Counted from the stretch's first letter, positions 8,566-17,965 are shown. The stretch is 64,000 nucleotides of DNA from Desulfobulbaceae bacterium (GCA_026988015.1 JALSMA010000086.1:1-64000); one strand, 5' to 3'. Notes: generated by a model from the letters alone, not told the origin. Made by a program: numbers and translations.

Positions 8566-8781
8566 ATGCCAATCTATGAGTTTCACTGCGAGGACTGTGA
8601 CAAGAACTTCGAAAGTCTTGTTATGATAGCGTCCGCACTCGATGATGTTACCTGTAAACACTGCAAAGGGTCAAACATCAAAAAAATGATCTCAGCCACA
8701 TCCTCAACACAACCACTTAAAGGTGGCGCAATTCCGGCAGGTGCCCTTTCCGGATGCTCCTCCAGTTCTGGATTTTCCTGA
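8566..8781 (+). CDS. FmdB-type zinc ribbon protein
   Basis: The 71-residue protein starts MPIYEFHCEDCDKNFE and has a second Cys pair, VTCKHCKG. This is the FmdB/CxxC_CxxC_SSSS pattern, including the Ser-rich tail (SGCSSSSGFS). The two CxxC pairs should bind one zinc. FmdB was proposed as a regulator of formamidase genes, but most members have no known role. The ATG follows AAGGAGCTGCACC, a strong ribosome site. The gene stands alone between two minus-strand genes and ends in a hairpin terminator. Confidence 0.9.
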   Translation: MPIYEFHCEDCDKNFESLVMIASALDDVTCKHCKGSNIKKMISATSSTQPLKGGAIPAGALSGCSSSSGFS

Positions 8782-8794
8782 GCGTAACTTTTCA

Positions 8795-8813
8795 AAAAGC
8801 CCGGGTGGCTTTT
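8795..8813. terminator. hairpin terminator between convergent fmdB-type and ftsB genes
   Basis: AAAAGCC, a 5-nt loop, then GGCTTTT form a 7-bp stem ending in T (plus strand). Its symmetry gives A/T runs on both sides, so it could serve both convergent genes. Confidence 0.65.
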
Positions 8814-8822
8814 CAGATTCAG

Positions 8823-9203
8823 TCAGGGGGAAATCAGCCGGTTCGGTGAGCTCCCTCTGACTATTTTTTGTTTTTGTTTTCGTTTTTTTTTGGCAAAGTC
8901 AAAGACCATCTCATTATCTCTCAGCATACCATACTTTTCTCTGGCCACCTGTTCCAGATACTCTTTATCATTCTGCAATCGCTCTATATCGCGTTCCATT
9001 TCCCTGTTCTGCTGTGCCAGTCTCTCCTGATCTGCCTTCAGGTCAGCAAGGTGCTTCTTCTGCAGGTGCAAATGATACACTCCGCTACCGGGAGCAAAAA
9101 CCAGCCATAACAGAGATAAACCAACAATAGCCAGGGAAATGCGCAGCAGTCGTTTACGCTGTAATGGCGACAAAGATGTTTTAGGTTTCTGTTTCCTGAT
9201 CAT
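8823..9203 (-). CDS. ftsB: FtsB/DivIC septum formation initiator
   Basis: I place the start at ATG 9203, giving 126 residues. The product has a short basic N-terminus, one transmembrane helix (about 20-40), then a coiled coil (about 45-95: LADLKADQERLAQQNREMER) and the typical end YLEQVAREKYGMLRDNEMVF. This is the FtsB/DivIC plan: a single-pass division protein whose periplasmic coiled coil pairs with FtsL and recruits FtsQ. An in-frame start 195 bp upstream exists, but it would add residues encoded in a region holding a dispersed repeat and is unlikely. The C-terminal tail is unusually basic (KKKRKQKQK). Confidence 0.85.
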   Translation of the reverse strand: MIRKQKPKTSLSPLQRKRLLRISLAIVGLSLLWLVFAPGSGVYHLHLQKKHLADLKADQERLAQQNREMERDIERLQNDKEYLEQVAREKYGMLRDNEMVFDFAKKKRKQKQKIVRGSSPNRLISP

Positions 9204-9317
9204 TGTATTATTCTCTGATAAATTCGTAACAGGAGAAGATAACGGATGGATAAGTAAAACTCTCCACCTCCGAGGCGCGTGAATTGTCACCAGCAACCGC
9301 CCGATGAGTGGCCAGTG

Positions 9318-9408
9318 TTTTCCCCAAACGCACCTGTATGCGAATTTTAACTTGCATTTCAATATGTTTTTTAAAAAAAACCACCACGAATCCGCCACGG
9401 ATTCAGAA
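9318..9408 (+). repeat. dispersed repeat family 1, copy a
   Basis: The segment reads CCCCAAACGCACC ... GCATTTCAATATGTT ... and ends in GAATCCGCCACGGATTC, a perfect 7-bp palindrome with a 3-nt centre. The left half aligns with the copy at 35841-35953 (CCAAACACACC, CATTTCATTATGTT). The left boundary is not clear. Confidence 0.75.
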
Positions 9409-9432
9409 TTTTGCCAGACGGAACAACTCGTT

Positions 9433-9855
9433 ATGCGTCAAGTCCCTGAAAAACCACTCTTTATCGTCAGTGCCTGCCTTGTCGGACTCTGTACCCGATA
9501 TGATGGGACGGTAAAGCCAAATCCTTCATGCTTGAAATTTCTCCAGGGAGCCACCTGGATACCGGTCTGTCCGGAACAACTCGGCGGCCTGCCCACTCCA
9601 CGACCTGCTGCCGATATCCTGTCAGGAGACGGCTATGATGTCCTGAAACAGACAGCTACAGTAGCCACCTCGGCAGGAGCAGATCTGTCCACACCATTCA
9701 TCAAAGGTGCAAAACAGGTTCTGCAGATCGCCAGAAACCAGAACGTAACCGGAGCATGTCTCAAAGCCAGAAGCCCATCATGCGCAGTTTCCGGAACCAT
9801 CGGTGTCACCGCTGCACTGCTCAGGGAGGAGGGCCTGACACTACACGAATTTTAA
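9433..9855 (+). CDS. DUF523/TudS-family protein
   Basis: From ATG 9433 the product has 140 residues, the normal size for DUF523. Motifs seen are VSACLVGLCTRYDG, VCPEQLGGLPTPRPAAD and KARSPSCAV. TudS, a member of this family, is a 2-thiouracil desulfidase with an iron-sulfur cluster held by three Cys; the Cys in SACLVG, CPEQLGG and SPSC are in the matching places. A desulfidase of thiolated bases is therefore plausible, but substrate is not settled by sequence. The longer frame back to 9304 runs through a repeat element, and no good ribosome site is seen for either start. Confidence 0.8.
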   Translation: MRQVPEKPLFIVSACLVGLCTRYDGTVKPNPSCLKFLQGATWIPVCPEQLGGLPTPRPAADILSGDGYDVLKQTATVATSAGADLSTPFIKGAKQVLQIARNQNVTGACLKARSPSCAVSGTIGVTAALLREEGLTLHEF

Positions 9856-9872
9856 ATAGCGGCAGGGTTGTT

Positions 9873-10547
9873 TTACTTGATTCGCATTACCCGCAGTATT
9901 ATAATTCCAGCCTCATAAAGAAGATACAATGGCCCTCCCATGAGAAGCATGTTCACCACGTCTGGCGTCGGAGTCAGCAGGGCTGCCAGAATGGCAATCA
10001 ACAGTAGGGCGTATCTTCTATTACGCTCATAAAAACCCCTGGTCAACATCCCAACTTTTGCCATAAAGACCATAAACATCGGAAGCTCGAAAATCACCCC
10101 GAATGCCAAAATAAAAATGGTGGTGAAATTCACAAAGCGCCCTATGGAAATAACCGGCTGAAGCTCAGCAGAACCAAAGCCCAGAAGAAATTTAATCCCT
10201 AAAGGCAGGGTAACAAAATAGCAGAAAAGGGTCCCCGCATAAAAGAGCAGACAGGTAAACAGAACAAAGAAAAACAGCTGTGACCCTTTAACGCCAAAGG
10301 GTTTTCCCATGGCACGCCATAACACTGCCATTATCCATGGCATAATAATGTACAGAGCGGCAAACAGGGCGAGCTTGACGTGGGCCAGAAAAGGACCGGC
10401 GACTGAAAAAAAGTACAGTTTGTCTGAAAGATGCCCCTGTACCACACGCAATAGTTCAGGAGAGAGAAAGAAAATCCCGGCTGTGGCCACTATGATGCTG
10501 ATCCCCAGGCCACGAACCGATCTCCTCAGTTCCATAAGAAAAATCAC
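9873..10547 (-). CDS. tatC: TatC, twin-arginine translocase subunit
   Basis: The 224-residue protein has six hydrophobic helices and TatC landmarks: MELRRS near the start (from the HLxELR motif), FSVAGPFLAHVKLALFAALY (from FxxPxExFxxxxKxxL), VFELPMFMVF and LTPTPDVVNMLLMGGPLYLLYE (from TPxPDxxxQxxxxxPxxxLYE). TatC binds the twin-arginine signal of folded exported proteins. The N-terminus is shorter than usual. Start candidates are GTG 10547 and ATG 10535; the latter has GGTGA in front. No tatA or tatB lies in the window. Confidence 0.9.
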   Translation of the reverse strand: MIFLMELRRSVRGLGISIIVATAGIFFLSPELLRVVQGHLSDKLYFFSVAGPFLAHVKLALFAALYIIMPWIMAVLWRAMGKPFGVKGSQLFFFVLFTCLLFYAGTLFCYFVTLPLGIKFLLGFGSAELQPVISIGRFVNFTTIFILAFGVIFELPMFMVFMAKVGMLTRGFYERNRRYALLLIAILAALLTPTPDVVNMLLMGGPLYLLYEAGIIILRVMRIK

Positions 10548-10777
10548 CAGACTGTTTTGTCGATCTATTGCTTCCAGGGTCGCTTCTCCATTTCAGATTA
10601 TTGGTGCTAGTACTGACAAATCCTGGTGACAAGATAGCAGATGCCTTTTTGAAAAGCAATTTGATAGAGGTTGATTTCAAATTTCAGCCGTGATAGAAGA
10701 CAGAGACGTCTACAAACAGCTGTTTTTTTTAATACTGAAGGGAAAACACCCCTCTTTCCATTGAGAACCTGCCCACC

Positions 10778-12055
10778 ATGCTAGAACTTCGTTTTATAAG
10801 AGAAAATCTGGATCTTGTCCGCGAGAAAACTGCCCACCGAGGTATCCCCACTGACATGATTGATGAATTTGCATCGGTTGACCAAAAACGGCTGAAGTTA
10901 CTTTCAGAGGTGGAAAATCTCAAAAATAAGCGCAATCTTGCCTCAAAAGAGATCGCCATGCTCAAAAAGGGCAGTGACGATGACAAAAATCAGGCCGACG
11001 AACTTATCCCAGAAATGCGTAAGGCATCTGAAAGAATCAAAGAACTCGACAAGGATCTCGGTGACATTCAGCGCAGATTGCAGGATCTGGTACTCTCCAT
11101 CCCAAACCTCTGCAATGATGATGTACCCAAGGGGAAAGATGATGAGGACAACGTTGAATTCAAGACATGGGGTGACAAACCGAACTTCTCATTCACTCCC
11201 AGACCCCACTGGGAAGTTGGCGAAGATCTGGGTATCCTGGATTTTGAACGTGCTGCAAAACTCTCAGGTGCGCGTTTTGCACTGCTAAAAGGCTTTGCCT
11301 CCAAGATGGAACGTTCCCTCACCAACTTCATGCTCGACCTTCACACCCAAAAGCACGGTTACGAAGAGGTATTACCTCCCTTTCTGGTAAACAGCGCCTC
11401 CATGACAGCTACCGGCCAACTCCCTAAATTTGCTGAAGACCTCTTTGCCATTAAGGACTGGGATCTGTATCTCATCCCTACTGCCGAGGTTCCGGTGACC
11501 AATATCTTCCGGGACGAGACCCTGGACGAGGCGCAACTGCCAATCAAGTTTACAGCCTATACACCTTGTTTCCGGTCAGAGGCTGGATCTTACGGAAGAG
11601 ACACCAAGGGGTTGATCAGACAGCACCAGTTTGACAAGGTGGAACTGGTGAAGTTCACCACCCCTGAAACATCTGCCCAGGAGCTGGAAGAGTTGCTGGC
11701 CGATGCTGAAGAGGTACTGCAGCTACTGGGACTCCACTACCGGGTAGTCACTCTCTGCAGTGGTGATCTGGGATTTTCCTCCACAAAAACTTACGATATC
11801 GAAGTCTGGCTCCCGGGTCAGAACACCTATCGGGAAATATCCTCATGTTCTAACTTTCTGGACTTCCAGGCAAGACGGGGCGGCATCCGCTATCGTCCCG
11901 CGGGCGTGAAAAAAAGCAAACTGGTCCACACCCTGAACGGATCCGGGTTGGCTGTGGGAAGAACCCTGCTGGCCATTCTGGAGAATTACCAACAGGAAGA
12001 TGGCAGTGTGGCTATTCCTGACGTGTTGTCGCCTTACTTCGAAAAACGTTTTTGA
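10778..12055 (+). CDS. serS: seryl-tRNA synthetase
   Basis: The 425-residue protein has the N-terminal tRNA-binding coiled coil (about 30-105) followed by a class II aminoacylation core. Motif 2 is [27 protein letters not shown] and motif 3 is [20 protein letters not shown], both typical of SerRS. It charges tRNA-Ser with serine. The start is backed by the exact N-terminus [16 protein letters not shown], which is strongly conserved. The 230-bp gap to the divergent tatC holds no T-box or other RNA I recognise. Confidence 0.98.
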   Translation: MLELRFIRENLDLVREKTAHRGIPTDMIDEFASVDQKRLKLLSEVENLKNKRNLASKEIAMLKKGSDDDKNQADELIPEMRKASERIKELDKDLGDIQRRLQDLVLSIPNLCNDDVPKGKDDEDNVEFKTWGDKPNFSFTPRPHWEVGEDLGILDFERAAKLSGARFALLKGFASKMERSLTNFMLDLHTQKHGYEEVLPPFLVNSASMTATGQLPKFAEDLFAIKDWDLYLIPTAEVPVTNIFRDETLDEAQLPIKFTAYTPCFRSEAGSYGRDTKGLIRQHQFDKVELVKFTTPETSAQELEELLADAEEVLQLLGLHYRVVTLCSGDLGFSSTKTYDIEVWLPGQNTYREISSCSNFLDFQARRGGIRYRPAGVKKSKLVHTLNGSGLAVGRTLLAILENYQQEDGSVAIPDVLSPYFEKRF

Positions 12056-12057
12056 GA

Positions 12058-12090
12058 GTTATCCAAACCCGTGAGCATTCCCTAGTGATA
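12058..12090 (+). repeat. possible left-end fragment of repeat family 1
   Basis: Between the stops of serS and tupC, TTATCC..A..CCGTGAGCATTC matches the left end of the copy at 38434 (TTATCCTGAGTCCGTGGGCATTC). Only this end is present, so it is a decayed fragment or a chance match. Confidence 0.3.
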
Positions 12091-13110
12091 CGGAGGGGAG
12101 AGAAAAACACTCTCCTCAGGAATAGAAAGGTTTACCAGCCCCCCAACCAGCGGATTATGCTCCTGATATTCTGAAACAGTAAGCTGTATTTTCAGCTTCA
12201 CCCCGCAATCAACAGTGAGTAAAACATGCTCTCCGGCCTGCTCAATACAAAGGATCTTGCCTGTCCACTGGTTTGCTGAAATCCGGCCCGCGTCTTGAAA
12301 ACAGAATATTCCCGCCGGATCTATGTAAACCTTGCAAGAACCCGAGAGATCATCCTCCTGCTGATTTTCAAGACGCAGGCCGCAGCTGTCATTCAGTTCA
12401 CAGAAAAGAGAACCACCTCTCTCCTGCTTCACGCTGCACCTGAAATTATTCTCGTTTCCCCTCTCCGACAACTTCCCATGGGAAAGTATCAGGCTGTGAT
12501 CTGCCAGCTGCCTGCCCTGGGACAGATAATGGGTGGCTACCATAATAGAGGTACCCGCCTCTGCGTTGATCTTTTTCAGGATACCAAGGATAATCTCCTG
12601 GTTTTCTTCATCAACATTTGCCGTGGGCTCATCACAGAGCAGCACCTCAGGGGAAACCGCCAACCCCCGTGCCAGAGCAACACGCTTACTCTCTCCCCCG
12701 GACAGCTTATGAGCATCAGCATTGCTGAATTTTTCCATACCCACAAGCGCCAGGACCTCGTTGACCCGTTGCTCCCGCTGTTTTCTATTCACCCCGCGTA
12801 CCTTCAATCCAAATTCCACATTTTTCCAGACAGGACCTGTGAAAAGAATGGGGTACTGATCCAAGAGAACCACCCGACGACGCACTCGCAACAGGGAATC
12901 CCTGTCATAACAAACCGTCCTGCCACAAAACTGTAGAACACCCTGATCCGGTCGATCAAGAAAAGCAAGAAGCGTCAGCAGGGTGGTCTTTCCCGCACCG
13001 TTGGCACCAGTGAGGGCATATATTTTATGCTTCTCTACCACAAAGTCCCTAATATCGAGGATCCTGCGCCCTGTAAAGTCCTTTATTAATCTGTCCGTCT
13101 TATACAGCAT
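12082..13110 (-). CDS. tupC: TupC-like tungstate ABC importer ATPase
   Basis: The 342-residue protein has a standard import ATPase: Walker A GANGAGKTT (about 36-44), signature LSGGESKR, Walker B EVLLCDEPTANVD and switch His in VATHYL. After about residue 225 comes a Cys-containing extension, and residues about 275-335 resemble a TOBE/MOP-type oxyanion-sensing domain (GKILCIEQAGEHVLLTVDCG). The gene overlaps tupB by 11 bp, with GGAGG in front. With TupA and TupB it should import tungstate for tungsten enzymes such as formate dehydrogenases or aldehyde oxidoreductases. The C-terminal domain could sense cytoplasmic oxyanion, as in related importers. Confidence 0.9.
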   Translation of the reverse strand: MLYKTDRLIKDFTGRRILDIRDFVVEKHKIYALTGANGAGKTTLLTLLAFLDRPDQGVLQFCGRTVCYDRDSLLRVRRRVVLLDQYPILFTGPVWKNVEFGLKVRGVNRKQREQRVNEVLALVGMEKFSNADAHKLSGGESKRVALARGLAVSPEVLLCDEPTANVDEENQEIILGILKKINAEAGTSIMVATHYLSQGRQLADHSLILSHGKLSERGNENNFRCSVKQERGGSLFCELNDSCGLRLENQQEDDLSGSCKVYIDPAGIFCFQDAGRISANQWTGKILCIEQAGEHVLLTVDCGVKLKIQLTVSEYQEHNPLVGGLVNLSIPEESVFLSPPYH

Positions 13111-13804
13111 CAGCCCAGGTCCTCCCCTGAAAAAAATGAAAAAGGAGGTTCACCCCGAAGGCAATAGTCATCAGGGTCAGACCAAGGGCTACGGCAAGGG
13201 CAAACTCCCCCTTATCATACTCAAGGGCCATGGCCGTCGTCATGGTACGGGTAAACCCCCTGGCATTGCCACCAAGCATCATACTGATCCCCACTTCAGC
13301 AATCACCCTGCCGAATGCTGCAATGACTGCCGCACCAATGCCATAACGGGCCTCTTTAATAATCACCAGAACCATCTGGACCCTTGTGGCTCCAAGAGTC
13401 AGGGCCGTCTTACGGTAACGGTTGTCAATTCTGCTTATTGCCGCAATGGTAAGCGATGTCACCAGGGGAATAATCAGGATAACCTGACCTATGATAATCG
13501 CCTTCTGGGTATAGAGAAGTTCCAGGGAACCAAACATCCCGTGCCGGGAAATAAAAGCATAGACCAGTAGTCCGATCACCACCGTGGGAAGAGCCAGCAG
13601 AGTATTGAGACAGGTGAGAAGGAAACGCTTGCCGAAAAAGCTGGAATAGGAGATCAAAAACCCGCAGGGGATCCCGAACAGAGATGCGATCAAGGTTGAA
13701 ACAGTACTGACTTTCAGAGACACTGCAACAATGACAAGCAGCTCAGGATCACCACTGACAAGTAGCAAAAAGGCAGAATGGAGACTATCGAGTAGGAGAT
13801 CCAT
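13100..13804 (-). CDS. tupB: TupB-like tungstate ABC importer permease
   Basis: The 234-residue protein has about six hydrophobic helices and the import-permease coupling loop EVGISMMLGGNARGFTRTMTTAMALEY near its C-terminal half (EAA motif region: GATRVQMVLVIIKEARYGIGAAVIAAFGRVIAE). This sequence is typical of TupB/WtpB-type permeases. It overlaps tupC and lies about 100 bp after tupA, so the three form one operon. Confidence 0.92.
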   Translation of the reverse strand: MDLLLDSLHSAFLLLVSGDPELLVIVAVSLKVSTVSTLIASLFGIPCGFLISYSSFFGKRFLLTCLNTLLALPTVVIGLLVYAFISRHGMFGSLELLYTQKAIIIGQVILIIPLVTSLTIAAISRIDNRYRKTALTLGATRVQMVLVIIKEARYGIGAAVIAAFGRVIAEVGISMMLGGNARGFTRTMTTAMALEYDKGEFALAVALGLTLMTIAFGVNLLFHFFQGRTWADAV

Positions 13805-13902
13805 GGCTGTTTGACATTGTTGCAGAGTTATTATCAGCCGGAACAGAATACCGGCACATCCTACTTCCTGGAAAATGATTATAATAAAGTAGTATCACAT
13901 TA

Positions 13903-14793
13903 TCACTGGGCATCAGGATAAAAAAGCTGCGTCCCCTCAAGTCTGTAGTCAGCAATCAGTTTCTGGCCGCGTGCCCCGGTTATCCAGTCAACAAATTTCA
14001 TGGCGAGTTTGTACTGGACAGCCGGATATTTTTCGGGATTAACCGGTATAATTCCATAAGGATTTGCAAGCTCAGCCCCCCCCTCACTTAACACTTCAAG
14101 ATCAATGGCCATGCTTCTGCCAAATTTATACTTTATATATGTTCCCCGATCAGCAAGGGTATAGGCCTGTTTTTCATCGGCATAAGTGAGGACCTTCCCC
14201 ATTCCCTGCCCGATGGAAAGATACCAGTCCCTGGAACCCACAGGACGAACAAAAGAGACTTCTCTTTTCTTTCCCTTTTTAACAATTGTTTGACTGACCT
14301 CTTCCAGCTGTACCCCACTTGCCGCCCACAGAGCCTGCTCCCTGGTGTGGGTCCCGCTATCATCACCCCGGGAAACAAAGAGCGCTTTTGACTCTGCAAC
14401 ACCGGCCAGGGCAACAGCAGCCGATTTTCCGGAAATCCCTGCCGGATCCACCGCAGGCCCCAGAATCACGAAGTCATTGTGCATCACCGCATAGCGCTTT
14501 GTTCCGTACCCTTGCTCAACAAACTCCGTTTCACGCCCCTTGGCATGGACAAAGATGACATCAACATTTCCATCCATTCCATCCCGAATGGCCGCCCCCG
14601 TCCCCTTAGCAATGACCTTCACCCGAACAGTGGTGTCATGCTCAAAGGCTGGCAGCAAGATATCAAGCAATCCGGAAGACTGAGTGGAGGTGGTGGTGGA
14701 CATCTTCAACACCTTCTCCTCACACCAGCTATTCTCAGAAAAAGCCATCAGCAGTAAAAAGATTCCCAAAACTCCCGCAACATTCTTCAACAT
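13903..14793 (-). CDS. tupA: TupA-like tungstate-binding periplasmic protein
   Basis: The 296-residue protein has a signal peptide (1-24) followed by LKMSTTTSTQSSGLLDILLPAFE. The TTTSTxxSGLL motif is the oxyanion-binding signature that separates TupA from ModA and WtpA. Further TupA-like parts are VIAKGTGAAIRDGMDGNVDV and SRGDDSGTHTREQALW. It should bind tungstate with very high affinity in the periplasm. The ribosome site is strong (AAGGAG, 8 nt spacing). A structured leader lies between the upstream activator gene and this start. Confidence 0.92.
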   Translation of the reverse strand: MLKNVAGVLGIFLLLMAFSENSWCEEKVLKMSTTTSTQSSGLLDILLPAFEHDTTVRVKVIAKGTGAAIRDGMDGNVDVIFVHAKGRETEFVEQGYGTKRYAVMHNDFVILGPAVDPAGISGKSAAVALAGVAESKALFVSRGDDSGTHTREQALWAASGVQLEEVSQTIVKKGKKREVSFVRPVGSRDWYLSIGQGMGKVLTYADEKQAYTLADRGTYIKYKFGRSMAIDLEVLSEGGAELANPYGIIPVNPEKYPAVQYKLAMKFVDWITGARGQKLIADYRLEGTQLFYPDAQ

Positions 14794-14817
14794 CAGTTAT
14801 ACTCCTTTTTTTTATCA

Positions 14818-14879
14818 GGGGAAAAGCATCTTCCCGTATAGAGGCACATCATAGCTGGCAGCAGAGCCAGACAACCTCT
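14818..14879 (-). promoter_or_regulatory. structured leader of tupA, candidate Moco/Tuco-like RNA
   Basis: On the minus strand, AGAGG (14875-14879) pairs with CCTCT (14840-14844) around an inner hairpin CTGGC/GCCAG (14855-14870). This is followed by a GGGAA/TTCCC hairpin (14818-14834) just before the tupA ribosome site. The order of stem, GCCTC, then CGGGAA recalls the molybdenum/tungsten cofactor RNA family known to precede oxyanion transporter genes. I recall that consensus only in outline, so this is inference. Confidence 0.35.
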
Positions 14880-14912
14880 GAAACTCGCCCTCATGGAGCA
14901 GGTGCAAAGTTT

Positions 14913-16451
14913 TCACGACTCCACCATCTGGTAACGCTTGATCTTTTTCAACAATCCCTGACGGGTTATATTCAGCAACTTTGCAGCCTGAGTCTTATTC
15001 CCCGAAGCCTTCTTCATCGCCTTGCGGATAAGGCGCTTTTCCAGAGCTGTTACCTGGTCCGGCAAGGAGAAATCATCACTTGCAGCAACCGGCTCACCAC
15101 CATAACTGGCATCTGCAAATGACCGCAACTCACGGGAACAGGTCTCCACCTGCATAAAGAGATCATCCCTGGTAAGGGCCACAAGACGCTCCACCTCTTT
15201 TAAGAGCTGGCGAACATTTCCCGGCCATGGGTACTCTTCAAAAAGAGCCAGAAGGTCCGGATTGAACCCGGCAATATTCTTTCGAAAACGGCGATTAATT
15301 TCCTCAAGAAAGGACAGGGCAAGGGGAAGAATGTCTTCCCTTCTCTCCCGAAGAGGTGGAATCTCTATTTCAACAGAAAAGAGCCTGAAAAAAAGGTCTT
15401 CTCGAAATCCACCTTTTTCCACCTCCCTGGCCAGGTTGCGGTTAGTGGCAGATATAAGGCGCACATCATAGGGGATGATGACACTGCTGCCAAGACGTGA
15501 CCCCTCCTGTTCCTGTATTGCCCTGAGAAATTTGGGCTGAACCATAAGCGGCATTTCACCTATTTCATCAAGAAAAAGGACCCCCCCCTTAGCCTCTTCA
15601 AAACGGCCCTTACGACATCTGTCCGCCCCTGTGAAGGCTCCTTTTTCATGCCCGAAAAATTCACTCTCGACCAAAGCTTCCGGCAGACAGGCACAGTTCA
15701 CCGGGACAAAGGGCCGGCCATCTTTCCCGGCATTCTCATGTATCATTTTAGCAACAAGCTCTTTTCCGGTTCCATTCTCACCCTGAATAAGAACATTAAC
15801 CGGGGTATCCCTCAGCACCAGCACCAGATCGAGCACCTCGCGCATGGCAGGACTTTCTGCAATAAAACGTCCGTCTCTCACCGCATCAAATTCAAGGCGG
15901 GTGACTTCGGAATCAAACTCTTTGGCAATGTGGACGATTTTTTTATTCAGCAGTATAGATTCTATGGAAATAGAAAGATACCCGGCAATCTCCTCGAGCT
16001 CCTTTTGATTTTCGGCATTAAATGAATCACTTTCAAGGGTATTCAATAGCTGAATAACACCAAGAACTTCATTGCTGGTAACGTTGTGAATCGGAGTACA
16101 GAGGGTATTACGGCTTTTAAATCCTGTTTGCTCATCAGCGAGGAGATGGTAGCCGTTTTTGGCCCGAAGATCATTTTCAATAACACTCTTGCCACCTGCC
16201 ATCACCCGACCAACAATACTTCCCTGCAACGGGGCCTCTATCACATTCGCCTCAAGCCCTGTACCATACATGGAAACCAGGGAGTCAGTGTCCGACTCTT
16301 TGAGAAAGATGGTGCAACGCTCCACCTGCATCAGCTTCGGAAGAAGACGAATATAAAATGTGATCAGAGAGTTGTACTCATCAACTGACCAACTGTTACT
16401 CACATGAGCAAGGCGCTGCTGCAGTAGTGAAAGGCTTTTTGCAACTTCCAT
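14913..16451 (-). CDS. GAF-domain sigma-54-dependent transcription activator
   Basis: Starting at ATG 16451 (AAGGAG, 4 nt spacing) the protein has 512 residues. It has an N-terminal GAF sensor (about 25-170, CTPIHNVTSNEVLGVIQLLN), a sigma-54 AAA+ domain (about 195-430) with Walker A GENGTGKE, the sigma-54-contacting loop GAFTGA, Walker B GGVLFLDEIGE and the arginine finger region FREDLFFRL, then a Fis-type helix-turn-helix (NKTQAAKLLNITRQGLLKKI). Such proteins open promoters of RNA polymerase carrying RpoN in response to a small ligand or redox signal. The target is unknown; tupABC lies just downstream on the same strand. Confidence 0.93.
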   Translation of the reverse strand: MEVAKSLSLLQQRLAHVSNSWSVDEYNSLITFYIRLLPKLMQVERCTIFLKESDTDSLVSMYGTGLEANVIEAPLQGSIVGRVMAGGKSVIENDLRAKNGYHLLADEQTGFKSRNTLCTPIHNVTSNEVLGVIQLLNTLESDSFNAENQKELEEIAGYLSISIESILLNKKIVHIAKEFDSEVTRLEFDAVRDGRFIAESPAMREVLDLVLVLRDTPVNVLIQGENGTGKELVAKMIHENAGKDGRPFVPVNCACLPEALVESEFFGHEKGAFTGADRCRKGRFEEAKGGVLFLDEIGEMPLMVQPKFLRAIQEQEGSRLGSSVIIPYDVRLISATNRNLAREVEKGGFREDLFFRLFSVEIEIPPLRERREDILPLALSFLEEINRRFRKNIAGFNPDLLALFEEYPWPGNVRQLLKEVERLVALTRDDLFMQVETCSRELRSFADASYGGEPVAASDDFSLPDQVTALEKRLIRKAMKKASGNKTQAAKLLNITRQGLLKKIKRYQMVES

Positions 16452-16479
16452 AATACTCCTTCCTCCATACACTTTGGAG

Positions 16480-16495
16480 GATAGTGAACACTATC
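16480..16495. promoter_or_regulatory. perfect inverted repeat upstream of the sigma-54 activator
   Basis: GATAGTG-AA-CACTATC is a perfect 7-bp inverted repeat, 29 bp upstream of the activator's start. The size suits a dimeric regulator's operator, perhaps for autoregulation. The assignment is inference. Confidence 0.45.
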
Positions 16496-16834
16496 TTTAC
16501 GATCGAAAACTACATTTACACCTTTTCACATTGTACGTAAACAGAATTTTCTCTTACCCAAACAGGCGATCTTCTGTCTTTAGAAAGTTGAAGACCTTTG
16601 CCCCCATGAGAAACCCGTGGCAGCATAGCAAAAATACTATCCTCAGTAGGGGAAACAAAGTTGTCACTTTTATGACTTCTGGCCTGACACAACAAAGACG
16701 CCACGGCACATCAAACAGATAAGTTACTAATATACCTACCCATAAAAACACTACCAACCATATGGTACAATATTTGCTTACATAGTTTGTTGTAAACAAT
16801 CGCTACCTTAGCAACTTATTAAAAGGAATCTGCA
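16496..16834. other. intergenic region between the sigma-54 activator and the sigma factor gene
   Basis: This gap separates divergent regulatory genes and should hold the promoter of the sigma factor gene. An AT-rich stretch with TTTGTTGTAAACAA-like symmetry lies at about 16785-16800. Short frames occur on both strands but none matches a family. I see no riboswitch I can name. Confidence 0.4.
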
Positions 16835-17965
16835 ATGCCACAAATATTCGAAGATATTCTTACTCAGCCCATACCGGCGACACCCGCCTATACGCACTCC
16901 CCCGGTGAACAGGATCGCCAACCACCGTCCCTGGTAGCCCAGCAGTTGCAATCCGAAAAGCTCCTCAGTCACGAAGACGAAATTTCCTACGCCAGTATCA
17001 TAAGAGGAAATTTCTACGCCATTATCGACAGCGTAAAAAATATAGAGCCCACCTCATCTGAAATTGCCCTCCTTCAGAGAACCATCAAGATCTGGGAGAA
17101 GAAAAACAACCCCGTCAAGCCCGGCAAGCGCCGCCTTGACCATATCTTAACGACCCTGGAAGCCGTTTGCGAACAATCTCCTGAAGATGCCGAAACCCAG
17201 TTCCTCTGCGACCAGCTGAGAATCCAGGCCCAGGAAATTGAAGAGGCCAAGGATCTGCTCATCACCGCCAACCTTCGCTTGGTCTGTTCTATTGCCAAAA
17301 GATACACAGACCGTGGGTTGAGTCTAGCCGATCTTATCCAGGAAGGATGTATCGGATTAATGCGGGCGGTATTTCGCTTTGACCACAACACCGGCAGGAG
17401 ATTTTCAACCTACGCTTCATGGTGGATACGACAGGCAATCACACGGGCCATACCCGAAAAGACCAGAACCATAAAGCTCCCCTGCCATTTCCTTGTTTCG
17501 CGTAACCACTTCAACAAAACCTTCAGCGGCCTGCGCAAACAGTTGGGCAGAAAGCCAACAATGAAAGAGTTGTCCCGAAGCACCTATATGGATCACGACA
17601 AGATGCTCTCCATTATAGAAACAAGCATGGAGCCGGTTTCCCTTGAAGAACCAGTGGGGGACAACAGTCAAAATCTCATGGGGCTGATAGAAAATGAAAA
17701 TGCAGCCTTGCCTGATGACATTGTCATCACAAGCGATCTGCGAAAACAGATCGAAAACATTCTCAGCACCTTGAGCAGCAGAGAAGCTCAGGTTCTTCGC
17801 CTCCGCTTTGGATTAGGTGGAAGGTGCGAATGCACCCTCGATGAAGTCGGAAAACAGTTCAATGTTTCCAGAGAACGTATTCGCCAGATTGAGCAGGAGG
17901 CCTTAAAACGACTGAGACACCCCACACGCAGCGACCACATGCGCTGCTTCCTCGAAAGCAATTAA
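16835..17965 (+). CDS. RpoD/RpoS-type sigma-70 family factor (group 2)
   Basis: The 376-residue protein carries sigma regions 1.2 to 4 but not the large region 1.1 and insertion of a primary RpoD. Region 2 is [34 protein letters not shown] and [13 protein letters not shown] (about 145-205). Region 3 follows, and region 4 ends with [20 protein letters not shown] (about 334-353). It is therefore an alternative group 2 factor of RpoS or HrdB type. The N-terminal 100 residues are divergent and rich in charged residues. The ATG follows AAAGGAATCTGCA. Its regulon is not visible here. Confidence 0.92.
   Translation: MPQIFEDILTQPIPATPAYTHSPGEQDRQPPSLVAQQLQSEKLLSHEDEISYASIIRGNFYAIIDSVKNIEPTSSEIALLQRTIKIWEKKNNPVKPGKRRLDHILTTLEAVCEQSPEDAETQFLCDQLRIQAQEIEEAKDLLITANLRLVCSIAKRYTDRGLSLADLIQEGCIGLMRAVFRFDHNTGRRFSTYASWWIRQAITRAIPEKTRTIKLPCHFLVSRNHFNKTFSGLRKQLGRKPTMKELSRSTYMDHDKMLSIIETSMEPVSLEEPVGDNSQNLMGLIENENAALPDDIVITSDLRKQIENILSTLSSREAQVLRLRFGLGGRCECTLDEVGKQFNVSRERIRQIEQEALKRLRHPTRSDHMRCFLESN

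Noticed and set aside
10548..10777. T-box or other aminoacylation sensor upstream of serS
   Set aside because: No T-box sequence, specifier loop or antiterminator could be found, and such elements are rare outside Gram-positives.
16474..16799. Short open frames of 80 or so codons on both strands in the regulator gap
   Set aside because: No ribosome site, no family match and odd composition. They look like chance frames in a promoter region.
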